The notes beneath the pieces are model-generated. The model was not told where the DNA came from, searched no databases, and saw only the letters and a list, made by a program, of their open reading frames with translations. A stretch of 64,000 bases of DNA from Natronococcus occultus SP4. GTDB lineage: Archaea; Halobacteriota; Halobacteria; Halobacteriales; Natrialbaceae. The stretch covers positions 3,463,001 through 3,527,000 of the forward strand of contig NC_019974.1 of the NCBI RefSeq assembly GCF_000328685.1. The letters are read 5' to 3'. Positions 51,926-60,633 of the stretch are shown one piece after another. The position numbers and the translations under genes were made by a program. How positions within the stretch are numbered: position 1 is the stretch's first letter; every line of letters begins with the position of its first letter.

Positions 51926-52768
51926 TTACCGATCAGTCGATACCTGTTCGTCGGCGAGAAACTCACGGATCTGGTCGGCCAGCGGCTCCGGCGCGATCGT
52001 AGGGGCCAGATGGCCGACGTCGGCGATCTCGCGCACCTCGGCGCTGGGCACGTGCTCGGCCACGGAGGTCACACCGGCATGTAGTATGGGCCCTGATCGG
52101 GTTCCTTTCAAGAGGAGCACCGGCTCCGTGATCGTGGCGAGGCTCGATGGGTCGGTTGGGCGCTCTTCGGTCTGCTCGACCCCTTTGAGAAGCAGCGGGA
52201 CGGACGGTGCCAATTTCTCGAACTCGTTCGATTCCGCCATGGCGGCCATTTCCTCGTCGGTTGCAACGCCCTCGAGGAACCCTCGGGCTGCATCGGACAG
52301 GTCACCTTCTGCAGCAACCGTGGCCATCCGTTCGAACAGTTCGCCGAACTCTGCGATCTCCTCCTCGTCGAGTGCCTCGTACATGAACGGCTCGTGGACG
52401 ATTACGGAGTTGACCGCTGTGGCGTGCTGTGCCGCACCAAGGACCAGGATACCGCTGCCTGACTCTCCCACGAGAGTTACGGATTCACCGATGCTCTCGG
52501 CGAACGCAACGACGTCCTGTACGTGCCGCTCGGTCGATTGATCGGGGTGATCCTCGCTCGACCCGCGGCCTCGAAGGCTCATCGTGTAGCAGGTAAACTG
52601 CTCGTCCAGGAACGGCACGACGGGGTTCCATGTGGCTTCGTCGCCCAGCGGGCTGGGTACGAACACCAGCGCCGGTCCCTGTCCGTACACGTGGCCAACG
52701 ATCTCGGTGCCGTCGTCGGAGGTAGCTCGGTGGATCTGCTCCTCGTTCGTCGGGGTTTCTGTACTCAT
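51926..52768 (-). CDS. alpha/beta-hydrolase
   Basis: A 280-residue hydrolase. FVPSPLGDEATWNPVVPFLD holds the oxyanion-hole region; YTMSLRGRGSSEDHPDQST follows. The nucleophile elbow is VTLVGESGSGILVLG with Ser103, and ADVGHLAPTIAPEPLADQIR supplies the catalytic His. A cap domain at about residues 115-210 is helical (ALDEEEIAEFGELFERMATV). It resembles small-molecule esterases and lyases of the alpha/beta-fold; the substrate is unknown. ATG 52768 overlaps the TGA of a 34-codon upstream frame (ATGA), and an inverted-repeat arm ends right before it. Confidence 0.85.
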   Translation of the reverse strand: MSTETPTNEEQIHRATSDDGTEIVGHVYGQGPALVFVPSPLGDEATWNPVVPFLDEQFTCYTMSLRGRGSSEDHPDQSTERHVQDVVAFAESIGESVTLVGESGSGILVLGAAQHATAVNSVIVHEPFMYEALDEEEIAEFGELFERMATVAAEGDLSDAARGFLEGVATDEEMAAMAESNEFEKLAPSVPLLLKGVEQTEERPTDPSSLATITEPVLLLKGTRSGPILHAGVTSVAEHVPSAEVREIADVGHLAPTIAPEPLADQIREFLADEQVSTDR

Positions 52769-52869
52769 TGGACTACCCTCTCTCCAAACTCGATCGCGAT
52801 TTTCGTTCGTTCTGCGAATGTGCCGATTTCCGTTCTATCCCAGCTGTCTGGTAGTGTTGCTTGGGCCAT
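52765..52869 (-). CDS. 34-codon leader ORF before the hydrolase
   Basis: The frame MAQATLPDSWDRTEIGTFAE continues RTKIAIEFGERVVQ and ends with TGA overlapping the hydrolase ATG (ATGA). Composition is coding-like. No family is recognised; it may be a true microprotein, a leader peptide, or a remnant of a longer enzyme. Eleven-base inverted-repeat arms abut both start codons (see the next entry). Confidence 0.4.
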   Translation of the reverse strand: MAQATLPDSWDRTEIGTFAERTKIAIEFGERVVQ

Positions 52870-52880
52870 AGGGTAGTCCA
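52769..52880 (-). promoter_or_regulatory. inverted-repeat arms abutting two start codons
   Basis: On the coding strand TGGACTACCCT (complement of 52870-52880) lies directly before the leader ATG, and AGGGTAGTCCA (complement of 52769-52779) lies directly before the hydrolase ATG, overlapping its GGAGAGAGGG ribosome-binding-like sequence. Pairing of the arms would bring the two start regions together and hide the downstream ribosome-binding site. Confidence 0.5.
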
Positions 52881-53097
52881 CCCCGGTTCAACTATGTGGA
52901 AAAGTCACATGGCGGCAACGGGTGACTAATTTGCACAGGCTGAACGCCAAACGATGACCGATACACACTATGTGATCAGCAGAGGATGAACGCTCTACCC
53001 GGATGTTGTGAGAAGAAGCCTGCTGCAGACAGAGGGCGTATTCGTTTCTTGTCGTTCCCCAATTTGCTATCCTTGAAATAAGCGAAGACGGACAGCA

Positions 53098-53556
53098 CTA
53101 GTCGGTCCGTGGTTCAATGAGGCCGAGCTGTTGCATCACCCCGAGATAGTCAGCCTGCCCGTACTCTTCGGTGATTTTGCCGTCTCGTACGGTGAATACT
53201 GTCGTGCCGGCATACTGTGCCTCCACACCGGAAGCCTCCGGGAGACTGCCTAGCGGAAGCTCCCAAGAGCGGCCGGTGTGCGTTCCACCTCCCTCCCAGA
53301 GGGCGACCACGCGGTCGTCCTCAGCGATCAGCCCGTCCGTAAGCTCAAACCCCCCTTCCGGGAACCGCTCCTTGTATCCACTAATGCGTTTCTTGACTTC
53401 TTCATGTCCTTGCACCTCACCCACCAGCGGGTAGTACCACCGGATGTCGTCTGCGGCGAGTTCGTCGACGATATCGGGGTTCAGCTCGCCCCAGTACTCG
53501 GACCACCAGCGTGAGACGATCTCTTTGTTCGTTTCATGTGTCGAGGGTTCTGCCAT
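53098..53556 (-). CDS. SnoaL-like polyketide-cyclase-family protein
   Basis: A 152-residue NTF2-fold protein. MAEPSTHETNKEIVSRWWSE, YWGELNPDIVDELAADDIRW and GEVQGHEEVKKRISGYKERF form the helical part. DDRVVALWEGGGTHTGR, TTVFTVRDGKITEEYGQAD and YLGVMQQLGLIE form the sheet and C-terminal helix typical of SnoaL ester cyclases. The substrate is unknown; many such proteins are not cyclases. ATG 53556 gives the usual start; upstream ATGs (53574 and beyond) are in frame. It lies in a row of single enzymes of unclear connection. Confidence 0.8.
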   Translation of the reverse strand: MAEPSTHETNKEIVSRWWSEYWGELNPDIVDELAADDIRWYYPLVGEVQGHEEVKKRISGYKERFPEGGFELTDGLIAEDDRVVALWEGGGTHTGRSWELPLGSLPEASGVEAQYAGTTVFTVRDGKITEEYGQADYLGVMQQLGLIEPRTD

Positions 53557-53818
53557 AGACTGGATCTCCCTCATTCCCTTTGTGATCTGCCAACATAGCG
53601 TCATCTGCTGAAAAACCTGCAGGCGGCGAACAGCGAGGACGGAGCGTTCGCCTACGTCATGTTCCTCGGCATTCCTGAGGGAGAGCCGGCGACGGAGTGG
53701 GTCGAGCCGGCGAATGCTGACGGCTCAACCTTCCTATTACCATTCTTACACCTGATAGAAGCACCAGCGTTAGGTTCGTGTGTACTAACCGGCTGACTCA
53801 TCGAAATCGACAGCGTTG

Positions 53819-54619
53819 CTACCGGTTCCAGGCCGCCTCGTCGGGATCGACCAGCCGCTCGCTGCGATCGAGCGCGGCGATGCGCTCGCGCTCGTCGTCG
53901 GTCAGTTCGATCTCGCGGGCCGCGAAGTTCTCCCGGATGTGGTCGCCGGTTCCTTTCGGGATCGGCACGACCCCCTCGCGGTCGTACTGCCAGGCCAGCG
54001 CGATCTGTACGGGGGTCGCGTCGTGGGCCTCGGCGATCTCCCGCAGTGTGTCGATCTCCGCGACCTCGGACTTCGCGATGGGACAGTACGCCACCGTCGT
54101 CACGTCTCGCTCGCGCGCGAACGAGACGAGGTCGTCCTGCTGGAGCCGCGGGTGGAGCTCGACCTGGTTGGCGAGGACGGGCGCGTCGAGGACGTCGATC
54201 GCCGCCGCCAGCAGGTCGGTCGTGAAGTTGCTGACGCCGACGTGGTCGGTCCAGCCCCGATCGCGGACCTCGTCGAAGGCGGGAAGGGTGTCCTCGGGGT
54301 CGTAGGCGCCCGTCGGCCAGTGGACGTACAGCAGGTCGACCCGATCGACCCCCAGCCGATCGAGGCTCGCCGCGGTCGTCTCGATCACGTCCTCGTGGGC
54401 GAGGTTCTCGGGGTGGACCTTCGTCGCGAGGAAGACGTCCTCGCGGGGAACGTCGCTCTCTTCGAGCGCGCGGCCCACGGCCCGTTCGTTGTCGTACATC
54501 TGGGCGGTGTCGACGTGGCGGTAGCCGGCCTCGAGCGCGGCCAGGACGGCTTCGGTACAGGCCTCGCCCTCGTGGCCCGAGGTGCCGAGTCCGGGCTGTG
54601 GAATCTCCGTCGGTGCCAT
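53819..54619 (-). CDS. aldo/keto reductase
   Basis: A 266-residue NAD(P)H-dependent reductase. The AKR catalytic tetrad is complete: Asp37 and Tyr42 (HVDTAQMYDNE), Lys67 (VFLATKVHPE), and His100 (VDLLYVHWPTG). VSNFTTDLLAAAIDVLDAPV, NQVELHPRLQQDDLVSFARE, and PIPKGTGDHIRENFAAREIE (cofactor loop) complete the barrel. It should reduce aldehydes or ketones in the cytoplasm; the natural substrate is unknown. ATG 54619 is chosen because it starts the conserved MAPTEIPQPGLGTSG. The 200 bp downstream carry an open C-terminal fragment I cannot identify. Confidence 0.92.
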   Translation of the reverse strand: MAPTEIPQPGLGTSGHEGEACTEAVLAALEAGYRHVDTAQMYDNERAVGRALEESDVPREDVFLATKVHPENLAHEDVIETTAASLDRLGVDRVDLLYVHWPTGAYDPEDTLPAFDEVRDRGWTDHVGVSNFTTDLLAAAIDVLDAPVLANQVELHPRLQQDDLVSFARERDVTTVAYCPIAKSEVAEIDTLREIAEAHDATPVQIALAWQYDREGVVPIPKGTGDHIRENFAAREIELTDDERERIAALDRSERLVDPDEAAWNR

Positions 54620-54751
54620 GGACTCGCTACGCCGACCCGCCACTCGGGGATGCGGAAAGCGGCAAGGCGAGAGTGGAGGCGCGACGAGGGGTCCCTGAGT
54701 CGGTGCCCCACCGAAATCAGTTCGACTGAGGACGGTCGATCGAACCGCGGC

Positions 54752-55264
54752 TCAGGGTACCTTGATGTAGCCGTACCCCTCCGCCTGGAGCTTCGCGATC
54801 TCGCCGACCGAGGCCGGGACGACCGTCACCGCCTCGAGGGGTTCGTCCTCGTCGATCCCGTACCCCTCGAGGGAGTTCGCACACCCCTTGAACGCGACGC
54901 CGTCCTCGGCGAGCGTGCGGATTCGATCGGCGTGGTCAGTCTCGTCCTCGACGTAGAGGGTGATTGCGGCGCCGTTAACGACGAACTCGACCGCGTCGGT
55001 GTCGGTCGTCTCGTCGGCCAGCAGGTTCTCCAGGTTGTTCAGCGCCCGGTCGTGATCGGCCTCGTCGCCGCTGGTCAGGTGCAGGATCGTTCGGATCGTC
55101 GTCGCTTCGTTTTCGGTATCGCCCTCGTCTTCGGTGTCGTCCTCGTCGCTTTCCTCCGCGGTCGGTTCGGCGTCGTCCCCGCTCGTCCGTCCGACCGCGT
55201 AGCCACCGGCCGTTCCGGCCGCGACCACCGATCCGGTTCCCGCGAGGTAGCGTCGTCGGTTCAT
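54752..55264 (-). CDS. exported DsrE-family protein
   Basis: A 170-residue protein. MNRRRYLAGTGSVVAAGTAG is a Tat-like signal, so it is probably secreted; an acidic linker follows. The DsrE/DsrF-like fold covers residues 55-170: ILHLTSGDEADHDRALNNLE, EFVVNGAAITLYVEDETDHA, GVAFKGCANSLEGYGIDEDE (conserved Cys), and EIAKLQAEGYGYIKVP. Such proteins handle sulfur species or act as small-molecule carriers; an export signal is unusual for the intracellular prototypes but common in haloarchaeal members. ATG 55264 is supported by the signal. Confidence 0.8.
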   Translation of the reverse strand: MNRRRYLAGTGSVVAAGTAGGYAVGRTSGDDAEPTAEESDEDDTEDEGDTENEATTIRTILHLTSGDEADHDRALNNLENLLADETTDTDAVEFVVNGAAITLYVEDETDHADRIRTLAEDGVAFKGCANSLEGYGIDEDEPLEAVTVVPASVGEIAKLQAEGYGYIKVP

Positions 55265-55414
55265 ACGCGTGGGTACATGCGCAGTGATAAAAACATTGTA
55301 GAAGAGAGTCACCGTGTGCGATACGTCCGCCGACCGCTCGAGAGCGTCCTCGTCGTGAGAACGCTCCCGCTGTGAACCGAACGGGAGCGGCCGGCGGTTA
55401 GAAGGGGGCGCCCG

Positions 55415-56977
55415 TCACTGGTCGACGCTCCAGTCGGCGAAGCTCCCCTCGAGCAGGGTCTCGGACTGGTTTTCGACGTAGGCCTGCTGCATCGCCTCGA
55501 TCGCCTCGCCGAGACCGGCGCCGCTCTCGAGTTCGTCCCGGACCCGCTCGCGTTTCCAGTCCGCCGGCGTGGTGTTCTGGCGGACCCGTCGCCGGAGCGG
55601 ATAGAGGTACTTCGCGGCCTCCTCCTCGGTGAGCCCGCGGTTCGTGAGTCCGTCCTCGGCGTGGGCCAGCAGGTCCTCGTAGAGCTCGAGTCGGTCGGTC
55701 GTCTCCCGCCCGTCGTTGGTGATCCAGGTCAGTTCGGCGTCGAACCCCTCCCGCATCGCGGCGTAGAAGTTCTCCCGGGCGACCTCCCAGTCGAGTTCGA
55801 CGATCGGGTGCTCGAGACGGGTCAGGCTCTCGAGCAGGCCGGCAAACGCCGCGAGAAACGAGATCGAGTCCCGGACGGTCGGCTGGGCGGCGACAGGTCG
55901 GAACTCGATGCGGGCGTTGGCGGCCGAGCGGGTCGGCCCGCCGAAGACGGGGCGAATCCAGCGCCAGTAGGTGCCGTGCTTGCGCCGAAAGTGCGAGAAG
56001 CTGTCGTCGAAGCGCTCGCCGGCCTCGACGGGCATCGGAACGATGGTGTCGTCGGCGGCGATGCGGTCGATCGCCTCGTCGACGCTCTCTAAGTCCTTCG
56101 GGAACCGGACCTTCCCCTCGCCCGTCGAGGGGTCGTTCAGCACCGTCTCGAAGACGCTGATTCGGTGTTCCATCCAGCCGTCAGCGAGGACGTCCTCGGC
56201 CGTTGTGTCCTCGTCGTACAGATCGGGCGGGAAGAACGGCGAGTTGACTCCCAGCGCGAGCAGCGGGCCGGCGATCCGCAGTGCGTAGTTGAAGTAGATC
56301 GGCAGATCGGAGGCGTGGGCGACCTGGTAGTGGGGCTGGATCGAGGTGATCAGGCTCTCGGGCATGACCGTGTCGGCCTGCAGGGAGACGTGTGGCGCCT
56401 CGATTCGCATCCCCGCGGTGTCAGCCCCGCTGGTGTTTGCCATCGTGTGATAGCGCGGGGAGGCGCTCATGTTCGTCGCGATCCGGATCGTTCGCTCGGT
56501 GCCGTCCTCGGCCGGGACGGTCCGTTCGATGCTGTCGGTGAGGTAGGTCCGGGCGTCCTCGCCCTCTGGCGGAATCGTCCACAGCGAGTCGCTGACGAGG
56601 CGCATCCCCTCCGACTGGGTGACCCGAAGCGCCGTCTGCAGCCGCGCCTTGATCTCTGCCTCCTGGGCGACCAGCCCGTACGTGCTCAGCGGCTGTGGGC
56701 TGGTCGTCATCTCGGCGTTGTGCAGCCCCAGCTCCTTCTCGAACCCGATCAACTCGAGCAGCCGCCGGGGAACCCGACGGAGCGTGCAGTCGTCGGACTT
56801 GACCGCGTAGAACTCGTACTCGAAGCCGACGATCGCCTGCGGGTTGTCGAAGACGCCGTCCTCGACGGCCCCCTTGATCACCTCGGCGTCGTCCTCGGCC
56901 CGCTCGCGAAACTCGTCGGCGTCGACGGACAGCACGTCCGCGACCCGCGCCGCGAGCTCCGTCTCTTCTGATGACAT
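55415..56977 (-). CDS. GCS2-like glutamate-cysteine ligase family protein
   Basis: A 520-residue protein. VGFEYEFYAVKSDD and GLHNAEMTTSPQPLSTYGLV (metal/ATP-binding first block), RIATNMSASPRYHTMAN, MRIEAPHVSLQADTV, and NARIEFRPVAAQPTVRDSIS fit the GCS2 branch of the glutamine-synthetase-like carboxylate-amine ligases. Haloarchaea use gamma-glutamylcysteine as their main thiol, and enzymes of this group are candidates for making it, though assignment to that reaction is not proven here. ATG 56977 gives MSSEETELAARV. It is divergent from the DNA ligase gene, with about 100 bp between them. Confidence 0.75.
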   Translation of the reverse strand: MSSEETELAARVADVLSVDADEFRERAEDDAEVIKGAVEDGVFDNPQAIVGFEYEFYAVKSDDCTLRRVPRRLLELIGFEKELGLHNAEMTTSPQPLSTYGLVAQEAEIKARLQTALRVTQSEGMRLVSDSLWTIPPEGEDARTYLTDSIERTVPAEDGTERTIRIATNMSASPRYHTMANTSGADTAGMRIEAPHVSLQADTVMPESLITSIQPHYQVAHASDLPIYFNYALRIAGPLLALGVNSPFFPPDLYDEDTTAEDVLADGWMEHRISVFETVLNDPSTGEGKVRFPKDLESVDEAIDRIAADDTIVPMPVEAGERFDDSFSHFRRKHGTYWRWIRPVFGGPTRSAANARIEFRPVAAQPTVRDSISFLAAFAGLLESLTRLEHPIVELDWEVARENFYAAMREGFDAELTWITNDGRETTDRLELYEDLLAHAEDGLTNRGLTEEEAAKYLYPLRRRVRQNTTPADWKRERVRDELESGAGLGEAIEAMQQAYVENQSETLLEGSFADWSVDQ

Positions 56978-57048
56978 ACACCCGTGTCCGCGCCCGACTG
57001 TCTTGAAAGCACGCCATCGAGTCGGCGCCACACGGTCGGTCTCCGAAC

Positions 57049-57056
57049 CGTTTTAC
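57049..57056 (+). promoter_or_regulatory. TATA-like element of the DNA ligase gene
   Basis: CGTTTTAC at 57049-57056 lies about 29 nt before ATG 57082, fitting a leaderless transcript. Confidence 0.45.
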
Positions 57057-57081
57057 ACCCGGCGACGGCTACACACCGCCG

Positions 57082-58875
57082 ATGGAGTTCGCCACGTTCG
57101 CCGACCGCGCCGCCGCGATCGAAGCCGAGCCCGCGGACCTCGAGATCGTCGCCCACGTCGCGACCCTGCTCGAGGACGCTGCCGACGGGGACGGCTCGCG
57201 GACAGTCGAGATCGTCGCCCGCTACGTTCAGGGACGGATCTTCCCCGCATGGACCTCGAGAACGCTCGACGTCGGCCCCAGCGCCTGCTACGAGGCGATC
57301 GCCCGCGCGGCGGGGACGAACGTCTCCCCCGACGACGTCGAGGAGCGACTCGCCGAGCGCGGCGAGATCGGCGACGTGGCCGCGAGCTACGACTTCGGCG
57401 GCCAGCGGGGGCTGGGCGCGTTCGGCGGTGGCGGCGACGCGGCCGGTGGCGAGGACCGCACCGTCCTGGCGGTCGACGAGACCTTACGCGAGCTCGCGGC
57501 CGCCGAGGGGGCCGGCAGCCAGGATCGCAAGGTCGACCTGCTCTTCGGCCTGTTCAACCGGTGTTCGAGCGACGAGGCCCGGTACCTCGCGCGGCTCGTC
57601 CTCGCGGAGATGCGCATCGGCGTCGGCGAGGGGACGGTCAGGGACGCGATCGGCGAGGCGTTCGACGTCCCCGTCGAGGACGTCGAGCGCGCCCTGCAGG
57701 TGTCGAACGACTACGGCGAGGTCGCCCGGGTCGCCCGCGAGGACGGCCGCGAGGGGCTCGACGCGATGACTCTCGCGGTCGGCCGCCCGATCCAGGCGAT
57801 GCTCGCCCAGACCGGCACCGTCACGGGGGCGCTCGAGGACTGGGACGTGGCGGGCGTGGAGCGGAAGTACGACGGGGCTCGCGTCCAGCTGCACCACGAT
57901 CCGATCGGCGTGGCGGTCGAGGACGCGGACGCGACCGCTGTCGGCGAGTCGACCGCCGAGACTCGGGTCTTCTCGCGAAACATGGAGGACGTTACCGACG
58001 CGCTCCCCGAGATCGTCGAGTTCGCCGACGACCGCCTCGAGGAGCCCGTCATCCTCGACGGCGAGGTCGTCGCGATCGCCGACGACGGCGAGCCACTGCC
58101 GTTCCAGGAAGTTCTCAAGCGGTTCCGTCGCAAACACGACGTTGCGAAGGCCCGCGAGGACGTCGCGGTGCGGCCCGTCTTCTTCGACTGTCTGCACGCC
58201 GACGGCGAGGACCTGCTCGAGGAGCCGTTGGCGACCCGCCACGACCGCCTCGAGCGGGTCCTGCGCGAGGACCCCGAGCAGGAGCCCGCCCAGATCGAGG
58301 GGCTGTCCCTGCTGTGGCGCACCGACGACCCCGACGAGATCGAGCGGATCGACGCCGAGGCCCTCGAGGCGGGCCACGAGGGGATCATGCTCAAGGCCCC
58401 CGACTCGACGTACTCGCCGGGCCGGCGCGGGAAGCACTGGCGCAAGCGAAAGCCCGACGTCGAGACGCTGGACTGCGTCGTCACGGGCGCGGAGTGGGGC
58501 GAGGGACGGCGGGCGACGTTTCTGGGGACGTTCGAGCTGTCGGTGCGAGCGGGCGACAGTGAGAAACGACGTTCCGCTGGCTCTGCGGTGGAACCGCAGA
58601 ACCTCGAGACGGTCGGCAAGGTCGCGACCGGAATCACGGACGAGAAGCTCGCCGAGCTGACCGAGCTGCTCGAGCCCCACGTCGCCAGCGAGGACGGCAA
58701 GCGCGTCGAGCTCGAGCCCGCGGTTGTCTTCGAGGTCGGCTACGAGGAGATCCAGTCCTCGCCGACGTACTCGTCGGGGTATGCCCTCCGATTCCCGCGG
58801 TTCGTCGGCGTGCGCTCGGACAAGGATCCCGACGACGCCGACACCGTAGCGCGACTCGAGCGGCTTCGGGAGTAG
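57082..58875 (+). CDS. lig: ATP-dependent DNA ligase
   Basis: A 597-residue replicative ligase. The N-terminal DNA-binding domain (EFATFADRAAAIEAEPADLE, GRIFPAWTSRTLDVGPSACY) precedes the nucleotidyltransferase domain with catalytic Lys262 in VERKYDGARVQLHHD. Motifs III to V follow: ILDGEVVAI, GHEGIMLKAPDSTYSPGRRG, and WRKRKPDVETLDCVV-like KHWRKRKPDVETLDCVVTGA. The OB-fold has FLGTFELSVRAG and GKVATGITDEKLAELTELLE. Within the OB-fold, about residues 492-507 (SEKRRSAGSAVEPQN) look like an in-frame insertion; its DNA contains a hairpin (58582-58600). It seals nicks in DNA replication and repair. Confidence 0.96.
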   Translation: MEFATFADRAAAIEAEPADLEIVAHVATLLEDAADGDGSRTVEIVARYVQGRIFPAWTSRTLDVGPSACYEAIARAAGTNVSPDDVEERLAERGEIGDVAASYDFGGQRGLGAFGGGGDAAGGEDRTVLAVDETLRELAAAEGAGSQDRKVDLLFGLFNRCSSDEARYLARLVLAEMRIGVGEGTVRDAIGEAFDVPVEDVERALQVSNDYGEVARVAREDGREGLDAMTLAVGRPIQAMLAQTGTVTGALEDWDVAGVERKYDGARVQLHHDPIGVAVEDADATAVGESTAETRVFSRNMEDVTDALPEIVEFADDRLEEPVILDGEVVAIADDGEPLPFQEVLKRFRRKHDVAKAREDVAVRPVFFDCLHADGEDLLEEPLATRHDRLERVLREDPEQEPAQIEGLSLLWRTDDPDEIERIDAEALEAGHEGIMLKAPDSTYSPGRRGKHWRKRKPDVETLDCVVTGAEWGEGRRATFLGTFELSVRAGDSEKRRSAGSAVEPQNLETVGKVATGITDEKLAELTELLEPHVASEDGKRVELEPAVVFEVGYEEIQSSPTYSSGYALRFPRFVGVRSDKDPDDADTVARLERLRE

Positions 58876-58902
58876 GGCCGTCGAATGTCGTCTCCGGTTT
58901 CG

Positions 58903-58924
58903 GGTCCACCCAAACGGGTGGACC
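58903..58924 (+). terminator. hairpin after the ligase gene
   Basis: GGTCCACCC (58903-58911) pairs perfectly with GGGTGGACC (58916-58924) around AAAC, 28 nt after the stop. No T run follows, so it could end transcription only by an archaeal mechanism, or it may be an mRNA stability element. Confidence 0.4.
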
Positions 58925-59295
58925 GACTGGCAGCGAATACGGTATGTTCTCTCCAGTCTCTCGCGAGCACCAGGGATCACCGTCGCCCCTCATCAGATTC
59001 GCTCACTCGCGGCTCGTCTCGCCCGGTGTTCAACGAGCGTCAACTTGACGTAGTCAATTCAACAGATGTGGATTTGCTAACACCGGCCCAGATGATAATT
59101 GAGTTCGAATTCGTTCATCCAGTATACTAGGAGACTTACATTCATAACAATATCTCCTCTCGTCCCATACGTACGAACATATCTAATCACCTGATAGGGA
59201 ACAGTTATCAGCTGATGGCAGCCATACAGAATCGCCTCTGAAAGAGGTTGATTGTAATTATGGAAAAGCGATTACGTGGGGAGGATGGTAGTATA
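58925..59295. other. intergenic before asparaginase
   Basis: About 370 bp. AT-rich sequence at 59125-59215 should hold the asparaginase promoter. No supported gene. Confidence 0.4.
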
Positions 59296-60459
59296 ATGCC
59301 GAATAGGCGCACGTTCTTGCAGTTAACTGGTGCGGCAGCCGGCTCCGGGGTCGTGTTTGCGAGCAATGCGACAGCGAACGACGAGGTAGAGAGTGCAGAG
59401 CTTCCTGACTACGATGATCGTCCAGAAGTCAGAGTCGTTGGAACTGGTGGAACGATCGCAAGTACCCAAGCGGCAGCCGGGGATGGCGGTTACTCCCTCG
59501 AAGAGCAGGCAGAAGCGATCGTCAACGCTGTCCCCGTACTTGACGAGTTCGCTGAGATTACTTTCGATCAGCCCGTACAAAAACCAAGCCCGTTTCTCAA
59601 CGCTGAGGACTTCGTCGAGATTACGAAGGCGATCATGGACGCCGCGCGAGAGGGTGTCGACGGTATACTTGTCACTCATGGGACGGACGCAATCGAGGAG
59701 AACGCGTTCTTTCAGGACCTCGTTCTCGATCTCGATATCCCGGTTGTGTTCGTTGGAGCGATGCGTCCGGCGGATGCGATAAGCGCTGATGGGCCGGCAA
59801 ACCTCCTCTCAGCCGTTCGTCTCTGCACTCGTGAAGAGTTCCACTTAACGGACGAACCGAGCGGGGTCTATATGGTCATGAACGACACAATCCACGCAGC
59901 TCGTGATGTCCGGAAATCGCACACATCGGTGGTCGATACGTTCGAATCCGGACCTGCTGGCCCGATCGGAATCCTCACAGATAGCGAGATCGTCCTCTAT
60001 CGCGAGCCGGGGAGCTATACAGCGAACCTCACCTGTGAGAACCTCGACAAGATACCGGATAAAACCGTTCCAATTGCAGACACTGGTGCCGGGTATGAGC
60101 CGTTCATCTTCGAGCAGGCAACCGCAGGTGAGTACGATGTGGACGGGATCGTTTTGCACACCACTGGCAATGGAGGGGTACAACCGCCAATCACGGAGGC
60201 ACGGGACAAAGCACTCGATGCGGGTATCCCGGTCACTGCGAGTACTCGCGTCTACTGGGGCCCGATGAGTTCAGGTCCTACCCCCGACGACGAAGAGGGA
60301 TCGCTCGTCACGATGGAAGACATACCAGCGTGGAACGCGCGGCTACTGATGATGGTCGCTTTGACGGCCGCCGAAGACGAGCCTGCTATCGAGGCGGTCC
60401 GCAAAGCGGTGTACGAGAGCAAGTACGCGAACGAAACCGTCAGCCCGTCGGCTCTGTAA
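59296..60459 (+). CDS. secreted type-II L-asparaginase
   Basis: A 387-residue enzyme. MPNRRTFLQLTGAAAGSGVV is a Tat signal, so it is exported folded. The first active-site motif VVGTGGTIASTQAA has Thr53; the second, ILVTHGTDAIEENAFFQ, has Thr130-Asp131. VFVGAMRPADAISADGPANL and ILTDSEIVLYREPG fit the family, with VDGIVLHTTGNGGVQPPI near the C-terminus. It hydrolyses asparagine to aspartate and ammonia outside the cell. ATG 59296 is selected because the signal starts there; an upstream in-frame start (59248) adds 16 residues before it. Composition is somewhat less GC-rich than its neighbours. Confidence 0.92.
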   Translation: MPNRRTFLQLTGAAAGSGVVFASNATANDEVESAELPDYDDRPEVRVVGTGGTIASTQAAAGDGGYSLEEQAEAIVNAVPVLDEFAEITFDQPVQKPSPFLNAEDFVEITKAIMDAAREGVDGILVTHGTDAIEENAFFQDLVLDLDIPVVFVGAMRPADAISADGPANLLSAVRLCTREEFHLTDEPSGVYMVMNDTIHAARDVRKSHTSVVDTFESGPAGPIGILTDSEIVLYREPGSYTANLTCENLDKIPDKTVPIADTGAGYEPFIFEQATAGEYDVDGIVLHTTGNGGVQPPITEARDKALDAGIPVTASTRVYWGPMSSGPTPDDEEGSLVTMEDIPAWNARLLMMVALTAAEDEPAIEAVRKAVYESKYANETVSPSAL

Positions 60460-60633
60460 TACGCGGTTCGACGCTCGATCCCGGCGGGCTCACCGCAGCG
60501 TGCGCCACCGCGAGCAGACGGCGATGACCCCGTCGGTGGCGTTCCGTTCTCGGATCCTCGTTTAGCTGGTCTGGCAGTGCAAGCCCCGAGCTATCAGCAC
60601 ACGTGAGTTGCGCCGAAACCGACGGCGGGGGAC

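Noticed and set aside
53608..53800. C-terminal coding remnant after the SnoaL gene (LLKNLQAANSEDGAF, FLGIPEGEPATEWVEPANAD)
   Set aside because: It looks coding-like but no family is recognised and there is no start, so it is not listed as a gene.
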